Shown here: positions 59,002 through 64,000 of the stretch, one piece after another
How positions within the stretch are numbered: position 1 is the stretch's first letter
How the letters are laid out: each line of letters starts with the position of its first letter
Source: Bacillota bacterium
Lineage (GTDB): Bacteria > Bacillota > Clostridia > Lachnospirales > Lachnospiraceae
Length of the DNA stretch: 64,000 nucleotides
Reading direction: 5' to 3'
Assembly (NCBI GenBank): GCA_023402845.1
Contig: JAEYFP010000052.1
Coordinates: 1-64,000, forward strand
The notes under the pieces: model-generated
Told to the model about the DNA's origin: nothing
What the model saw: the letters and a program-made list of their open reading frames with translations, nothing else
Database searches by the model: none
Made by a program: the position numbers and the translations under genes

Positions 59002-61290
59002 TTACTCCGTACCCTTTAAAGCATCCACCATATCAATTGTTTTAACCTTGCCTGACAGCATTAGATTGACACCGATCGAGACAAGAAACGTACCACCAAT
59101 CGAATAAAAATAAGATGATCCGGAAACGACCGGAATCAAATCCATCGTTTCTGACATCGTACTGCAGATTGCGAGAAGCAGTCCGTAGCCGATCGGAATA
59201 CCGGCCAGAATACCGAGCACTGTAAGCCAGATATTCTGCTTTTGTAAGATGCCGCGGATTTTAATTGATTTAAAGCCGAGAACCTTCAACGTGGCAATTT
59301 CCCGCATCTTCTCAACGAAAGACAGCACACCCAGATTATAAAGAACGACGAGGCCCAATATAACAGCTCCTGTCACCATCATTCCGATCATCACGTTCAT
59401 TACCTCCATATTTTCCTGAAAGGCTGATTTCATTTCCGCCACATTGAGTACTGCCTGTACCTCATCCTCGTCGGACAGCGATTGAGGCACGGTTTTATTC
59501 GTCCAGACAGATGTCGGAACAAAGGTGTATTCCAATGACTCAAATGTGTCACGCGTCATCGCGATACCCTGTATGGACGGGTCTCTGTATATTTGTGAAA
59601 TCCGCGTATATTGCCACTCGTCATCACCGATGATATGCCATTTGATAAAATCTCCCTGTCGGACGTTTAAATTCTGCGCCATCTTACGGGTTAAAGCAAT
59701 CCCATTTGGGGTCAGCGGCACATTGCTAAGCGTTTCATCCTGAAAATGAATATAATTTCCATTATCGACGATCGTTACCATTCCGTTTTTACGCGCACTT
59801 TCTGACAGGAACTCAACCGCAGACTCCTCTACCATCTGACCGCCGTATTGCCTCGCATAATCAAATGCGGCCGCATAACCTGCCTCGGAGGACAACATAA
59901 TTTTATTCTCTCCCGTAAGAATTTCCCCGTACATTTTATCCACCATGCCTTTGACTGCATCGCGGCAGCCAAACGCACAAAGCATCAGCATTGTACAGCC
60001 GGTAACACCAACAATTCCCATGATACTTCTCACCTTATTGCGGAGCACGTCTCTTAAATTCCACTGTGTAGAGAAATTCAACATCAACCAAAAGCGGCTC
60101 TTTTCCAGAGCACTGTGTCTGATTTTCTTCGGCGCCGCAGGCTTTAGCGTTACCGCAGGCGGATCTGCCAGTTCCTTTCTGCAGGCTAAAAAGCTTACAA
60201 ACGTCGATATGACAACGGCAACCACAATCGCCAAGGCGGAGGACCCAGAAAATGCACCGCGCAAATCAGGCACCTTATAAACCCCCTCAAACATACTGAG
60301 AATCAGCTCGGGAAACGTGTAATACCCCACCCAGGCACCTAGCAGACTGCCTAGCAGGCTGATTACAAGCCCATAGGAAACATAATGTCTCGTAATGACC
60401 CATTTAGAAAAGCCAAGTGCCTTCATCGTGCCGATTTGGGTGCGTTGGTTTGATGTGACCCGCGCCATTGTCGTCACGATACCAAGCAGTGCAATCAAGA
60501 GGAATACTGTGGAAAACATGACACCCATCGCTTTGTGCTGGCTGATCTCGGAATCAAATGTCTGGTAGCTCGTATTCTGTTTTCTGTCCGTGACAACCAC
60601 ATCGTCCCGATCTAACAGCGCTTCCACTTCTTCCTTCATCACCTGCAAATCGATCGTATCCTCCGCATCTATCAAAATCTGGTTATAGACCGGATGCGTC
60701 TGATCGGGATACTGCGTATCGGCCAGAAAGACAAGCCCGTATTTTGTATAATCCGGATACATCATATCAGTGTCCGATATGTAATAAACATATTCCGGTG
60801 ATTCGATAAAGCCGCGTATAATACTCTCCGTCTTCAGTCCCTTAATTTTTACGGAAAGGGTATCACCGATTTCCAGGTGCTTTGCCTTTGCAAAATCCCC
60901 TGTGATCCAAATACCATCCTTGCCCTCTTTGTATGCTTCTCCTTGTGTCAGTACGAGTTTAGAGATGTTATTTGAATTCAGAAAACCGATATGCAGATAT
61001 GGATTTCCTTCAAGTTCCGCCGTTCCATTCAGTAAGAACCGCCGTTCCGCGTTTTGAACACCCTTGACAGACAGCACCTTCTTTAAGTCTTCATTCGAAA
61101 AATCGGCGCCCTGCACCCACAAATCGGCAAGATTATATTCTTGATAATACGCATTGACCGCCTGCGCAGCGCCGTAACTTTCCGAGTCCAGCCCAACAAA
61201 AATCCACATGCCTACAAATGACATCAGGAAAATGGAAAGGAACTGAGTTTTATTTTGCAGTAAATCTCTCCATAATTTTCTTAACAGCAT
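59002..61290 (-). CDS. Large FtsX-type ABC permease
   Basis: A 762-residue permease with two FtsX modules. It has a helix near the N-terminus and a large outside domain of about 200 residues. Two clusters of three helices follow (LIALLGIVTTMARVTSNQRTQIG and VILGLVVLYNLGVLSFVEKMREI), joined by another helix and outside domain. It resembles the permeases of antimicrobial peptide or lipid exporters. The ATG at 61290 has GAGGTGAG and overlaps the ATPase stop by 1 bp. Confidence 0.88.
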   Translation of the reverse strand: MLLRKLWRDLLQNKTQFLSIFLMSFVGMWIFVGLDSESYGAAQAVNAYYQEYNLADLWVQGADFSNEDLKKVLSVKGVQNAERRFLLNGTAELEGNPYLHIGFLNSNNISKLVLTQGEAYKEGKDGIWITGDFAKAKHLEIGDTLSVKIKGLKTESIIRGFIESPEYVYYISDTDMMYPDYTKYGLVFLADTQYPDQTHPVYNQILIDAEDTIDLQVMKEEVEALLDRDDVVVTDRKQNTSYQTFDSEISQHKAMGVMFSTVFLLIALLGIVTTMARVTSNQRTQIGTMKALGFSKWVITRHYVSYGLVISLLGSLLGAWVGYYTFPELILSMFEGVYKVPDLRGAFSGSSALAIVVAVVISTFVSFLACRKELADPPAVTLKPAAPKKIRHSALEKSRFWLMLNFSTQWNLRDVLRNKVRSIMGIVGVTGCTMLMLCAFGCRDAVKGMVDKMYGEILTGENKIMLSSEAGYAAAFDYARQYGGQMVEESAVEFLSESARKNGMVTIVDNGNYIHFQDETLSNVPLTPNGIALTRKMAQNLNVRQGDFIKWHIIGDDEWQYTRISQIYRDPSIQGIAMTRDTFESLEYTFVPTSVWTNKTVPQSLSDEDEVQAVLNVAEMKSAFQENMEVMNVMIGMMVTGAVILGLVVLYNLGVLSFVEKMREIATLKVLGFKSIKIRGILQKQNIWLTVLGILAGIPIGYGLLLAICSTMSETMDLIPVVSGSSYFYSIGGTFLVSIGVNLMLSGKVKTIDMVDALKGTE

Positions 61291-62096
61291 CACCAACTCA
61301 CCTCATCTGCATCTTTCGGATGGGCATTTTTTGTCACTTCCTTAATCGTCCCGTTTTTCACGCGAATAACCGTATCCGCAATATCCGCAAAAGAACTGTT
61401 ATGCGTTACCATGATGACCGTCCGCTTTCTTTCCCTGCTCATGCGCTGCAAAAGAGAGAGTACATCCCGTCCGGTATCCGTATCGAGCGCACCGGTCGGC
61501 TCATCACATAACAGAAGCTTTGGATTTTTGGCGACAGCACGTGCAATCGATGTCCGCTGCTGCTCCCCGCCCGACATCTGGGAGGGAAACTGATGCATAT
61601 GGTCCTCAAGACCGACAGCCGCAAGTGCCTCCTTCGGATCGAGCGTATTCTTTTCAATATCGCGCATCAAAGCCACATTTTCATAGGCAGTCAAAGTTGG
61701 AATCAGATTATAAAATTGGAATACGACACCAACATTTCCCGCCCGGTATTGTGTTAATTGGTTGTCATTAAACGACGTTAAATCCTTGCCGTCAAACCGG
61801 ATTTCCCCTCCGCTCGCAGAATCCATTCCGCCGAGTAAATTGAGGAGCGTGCTTTTGCCGGCTCCTGAAGGACCCAAAATCACAACAAACTCGCCTTCAT
61901 AAATAGTGAGATTCACATCCTTCAGTGCATAAAAAATTCGGTCACCGCGCTTATATTCCTTTGAAACATTTTTAAATTCAATCAAAATGCCGCTTCCTGC
62001 GTTCTCTTGCGGCAGTTCCTCCAAAGAGACAATTTCGCTCATATCATGAATATCCTTGAGCGGCTTTTCCCTTTCCGGTCCTTTATGAAATATCAT
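61290..62096 (-). CDS. ABC exporter ATPase
   Basis: A 268-residue ATPase with an extra N-terminal 45 residues (MIFHKGPEREKPLKD) before the domain. Walker A is GPSGAGKST, Q-loop VVFQFYNLIPTL, signature MSGGEQQRTSIA, Walker B LLLCDEPTGALD, and THNSSFADIA. It powers the FtsX permease downstream and overlaps the adaptor stop by 4 bp. Confidence 0.9.
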   Translation of the reverse strand: MIFHKGPEREKPLKDIHDMSEIVSLEELPQENAGSGILIEFKNVSKEYKRGDRIFYALKDVNLTIYEGEFVVILGPSGAGKSTLLNLLGGMDSASGGEIRFDGKDLTSFNDNQLTQYRAGNVGVVFQFYNLIPTLTAYENVALMRDIEKNTLDPKEALAAVGLEDHMHQFPSQMSGGEQQRTSIARAVAKNPKLLLCDEPTGALDTDTGRDVLSLLQRMSRERKRTVIMVTHNSSFADIADTVIRVKNGTIKEVTKNAHPKDADEVSW

Positions 62097-63538
62097 TTTG
62101 ACACTGCCTTCCTGCCGATATGCTCATCGGTAACGGCATCTGTAATGACGGTTTCCCCGTCTTTGATTCCATCCAAAACCTCGACCGTCTCATCGGAACT
62201 GATGCCTGCCGTAAAATATTGCTTTGCCACGACCCCGTCCCTGATGACATAGCAATAATCACCGTCATCATCCACATAACGGCCTTCCGCCGGAATTGTC
62301 AGCACCTGATCCTTCTCCTGCGTATAAATTGTCACATCCGCCTCCAGCCCCAGATATACATTTTCATCCGGATGATCAATGTGAACGACAACGGTAACCT
62401 TTGCCTTGTCAGATGTTACTCCCTGTGCAAAACGCTTGATTTCACTGACGCTTCCGTCGTATTCACTTCCGGCAATCGTAATTAACGCACGCTGCCCTTC
62501 TTTTATTTTCCCGATATCGTATTTAGATACCTGTGTATCAACCTTCAGCGCTTCGCTGCTTTCGATCGTAAGAAGCGGCGTCCCCTTTGTGACATTGGCC
62601 CCCTGCTTTACTGGCAGCATTGTTACGATACCGGCAAACTCAGCGTTCACCCCGGTTTGAGCCTTGAGCAGATTTCCCTGTGCCGTATTCGCGCCAAGCT
62701 CCGTCAGTTCATGTGCCGTTTCCAGCTGGTTCTTCTGATGGCCATTTAAGATCTGATTTTCATACGTATTCTTTTCGGTCGTCGCCTGTGTCCAGTTCCT
62801 TGTAATATCCTCCATCAAGTTTGAATCTGCCGTATAATCTGCATATTCCTCCGGAGTCATCTCACCGCTTGGCAGATTCGCAAGATCCTTTTGAAGTGAT
62901 GCGATTTCTATATTCAGATCCCCAACCTGCGAAGCGAGATCTTTATACTGCTGGGAAGTCTTATCCTCGACTCCATTCATTTCCTTGGTCTTTTCTGCGG
63001 CAGAGTTCTGTTTTCCCGCAATCCGCTGATTAATACCATCTGCAATGCAGTTAATATCCCAGCCTTCCTGATACTGATCTTGAGAAAGCCCATTGGAGTC
63101 AGCTCTCGCTGCCGCATATAAATACTGGTAAATCATCTCATCGATGGCTGCCTGATCATATTTGGCTTGATTTTCATTGCTTTGCTGCACCTGTCCCTTG
63201 ACGCTGCTCTCGCTCGACTCGGCAGTCAGCACTGCTTCCTCCACCGCATCCTCCAGATCAGCGGTATCATAAGCAAGTAATTGATCTCCGCTGTTTACAC
63301 CGTCTCCCACAGACAGCGTCAGCCTGCTGATCGGTGCCGTAACTTCTGCATAATAGGTCGTCTCCTGCTCCCCATGCACATCACCGGTCACCTCCACCTC
63401 TTCCGCTACGGAAGTATAGGCGGCCTTTGCAGCCATATAGGATGTCGGTTTTCCCGCAAATGCTGTAAAAAATACGGCTCCTCCGACTAAAACGACTCCG
63501 GCTCCTATTCCGGTCACTGCCATCTTCATTCTCATCAT
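62093..63538 (-). CDS. Membrane-fusion (HlyD/MacA-like) adaptor
   Basis: A 481-residue adaptor of the second exporter. It begins with a membrane helix (GIGAGVVLVGGAVFFTAFAG), then a lipoyl-like beta fold around a long helical hairpin (about residues 100-270, rich in Gln, Glu and Asp). A beta-barrel and a C-terminal region with GEQ/GET pattern follow. Lipobox is absent. It starts at the first of ATG-ATG-AGA-ATG, all near a GGAGGG site, so the exact codon is uncertain. It is the first gene of the operon and divergent from a TetR gene. Confidence 0.85.
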   Translation of the reverse strand: MMRMKMAVTGIGAGVVLVGGAVFFTAFAGKPTSYMAAKAAYTSVAEEVEVTGDVHGEQETTYYAEVTAPISRLTLSVGDGVNSGDQLLAYDTADLEDAVEEAVLTAESSESSVKGQVQQSNENQAKYDQAAIDEMIYQYLYAAARADSNGLSQDQYQEGWDINCIADGINQRIAGKQNSAAEKTKEMNGVEDKTSQQYKDLASQVGDLNIEIASLQKDLANLPSGEMTPEEYADYTADSNLMEDITRNWTQATTEKNTYENQILNGHQKNQLETAHELTELGANTAQGNLLKAQTGVNAEFAGIVTMLPVKQGANVTKGTPLLTIESSEALKVDTQVSKYDIGKIKEGQRALITIAGSEYDGSVSEIKRFAQGVTSDKAKVTVVVHIDHPDENVYLGLEADVTIYTQEKDQVLTIPAEGRYVDDDGDYCYVIRDGVVAKQYFTAGISSDETVEVLDGIKDGETVITDAVTDEHIGRKAVSK

Positions 63539-63592
63539 TTCCCTCCGTCATAACTCGTTTTCTCTATTTTTGATTTCATTACTCGCTCGTTT

Positions 63593-63681
63593 AAATATGA
63601 AACCCCTTTCATATTTCACTTTTTTATTTTAGCATTACCAACCTATTTGTCAATATGAAACATGAAATTTTTTTCATATTT
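63593..63681. promoter_or_regulatory. Twin TetR-type operators in the divergent promoter region
   Basis: The 16-bp core ATGAAA-N4-TTTCAT occurs twice, at 63597-63612 within a perfect 24-bp palindrome (AAATATGAAA/TTTCATATTT) and at 63662-63677 within AATATGAAA/TTTCATATT. Between and around them lie the promoters of the exporter and of the TetR gene. The 327 bp gap 63539-63865 otherwise shows only AT-rich leader. Confidence 0.7.
63626..63653 (-). promoter_or_regulatory. Promoter of the second exporter operon
   Basis: On the minus strand TTGACA (63648-63653), 16 bp, and extended TGC-TAAAAT (63626-63631). The -35 overlaps operator 2 and the start near 63619 lies just before operator 1. Confidence 0.6.
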
Positions 63682-63684
63682 TGA

Positions 63685-63713
63685 TTGACTTTTGAAGCCG
63701 GCAAGATTAAACT
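63685..63713 (+). promoter_or_regulatory. Promoter of the TetR gene
   Basis: TTGACT (63685-63690), 17 bp, then TAAACT (63708-63713). It starts just after operator 2, suggesting autoregulation, with a leader of about 145 nt. Confidence 0.45.
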
Positions 63714-63865
63714 GAAAGGGTCAATTGTTAACCAGCATACCTTCTCAGTATATCCGATCATATTTTTACAAACATGTGCAATCTGTCATTATTTTCATTT
63801 TTATCGAATTACATTTGTCATTGATTTATTATCAACATTGTATTTATTTTATGGAGCGAAACGTG

Positions 63866-64000
63866 ATGGAAGAAAAGCAGATCCGCACACCGCAACAGCA
63901 GCGTGCGATAGAAAAAAAAGAAAGAATCGTGGACGCCGGATTAAAATTGTTCTGTGAAAAAGGCTATTATAATACAAATACGGCAGAAATCGCCAAACGA
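63866..64000 (+). CDS. TetR-family regulator, truncated by window end
   Basis: Forty-five codons run off the window. The segment MEEKQIRTPQQQRAIEKKER is followed by IVDAGLKLFCEKGYYNTNT and AEIAKR, the start of a TetR helix-turn-helix domain. The ATG at 63866 has GGAGCGA upstream; an in-frame ATG at 63851 is possible. It is divergent from the exporter operon and is the likely repressor binding the twin operators. Confidence 0.85.
   Translation, partial: MEEKQIRTPQQQRAIEKKERIVDAGLKLFCEKGYYNTNTAEIAKR

Noticed and set aside
1..64000. CRISPR array
   Set aside because: No regularly spaced direct repeats with unique spacers are seen; the only tandem repeats are the 10-bp MraZ boxes and the two palindromic units.

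Overview
The window looks like a chromosome segment from an endospore-forming, probably motile member of the Clostridia, most likely family Lachnospiraceae. The evidence is the dcw cell-division cluster running directly into the sporulation genes spoIIGA, sigE and sigG, a DUF5688 gene, a spoIIG-like promoter, a sigma-D type (flagellar) promoter, and the low-to-medium GC Gram-positive style of promoters and ribosome binding sites. Nearly everything from 1.4 to 54 kb lies on the minus strand, so transcription runs from high to low coordinates.

Region by region. 1-1446 is AT-rich accessory DNA with one orphan membrane-anchored protein on the plus strand and the decayed 3' part of another gene. 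1447-10.7 kb carries metA, ligA with rluF, copZ, bioY under a BirA-type operator, a DUF378 gene, gdhA, two proteins of unknown role, and four copies of a palindromic interspersed repeat. 10.8-16.6 kb has tRNA-Arg(CCG), a DUF5688 gene, efp, the shikimate genes aroQ-aroK-aroE, a YqeG phosphatase, a drug/metabolite exporter and a small gene with a near-perfect sigma-D promoter. 16.7-21.9 kb is a five-gene nickel/peptide-type ABC importer whose 5' leader contains a large nested hairpin. 21.9-39.8 kb is nrdR, ymxH, sigG, sigE, spoIIGA and the dcw cluster (ftsZ, divIB, murA, ftsW, murD, mraY, two class B penicillin-binding proteins, ftsL, rsmH, mraZ). mraZ has four MraZ boxes at exact 10-bp spacing. 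murE, murF, murG and ftsA are absent from the cluster.

39.9-54.2 kb is a tightly packed, largely overlapping set: priA, def, fmt, a YugP-type zinc protease, rsmB, rlmN, the PP2C phosphatase and PASTA kinase pair, rsgA, rpe, then a UbiA-family membrane transferase and a HAD phosphatase, and ychF. The rpe-ubiA-HAD trio resembles the first steps of mycobacterial decaprenylphosphoryl-ribose synthesis and is the best candidate for an undescribed pathway here. 54.2-64 kb is accessory transport. A plus-strand ABC exporter (ATPase, membrane-fusion protein, MacB-like permease) converges on a minus-strand exporter (membrane-fusion protein, ATPase, large FtsX permease). The second is controlled by a divergent TetR regulator, cut by the window end, through twin ATGAAA-N4-TTTCAT operators. 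A candidate small RNA with an anti-Shine-Dalgarno-like C-rich loop lies between the two systems.

Functions are assigned from motifs read by eye; no database search was run. Start codons were chosen from visible ribosome binding sites and may differ from other annotations.
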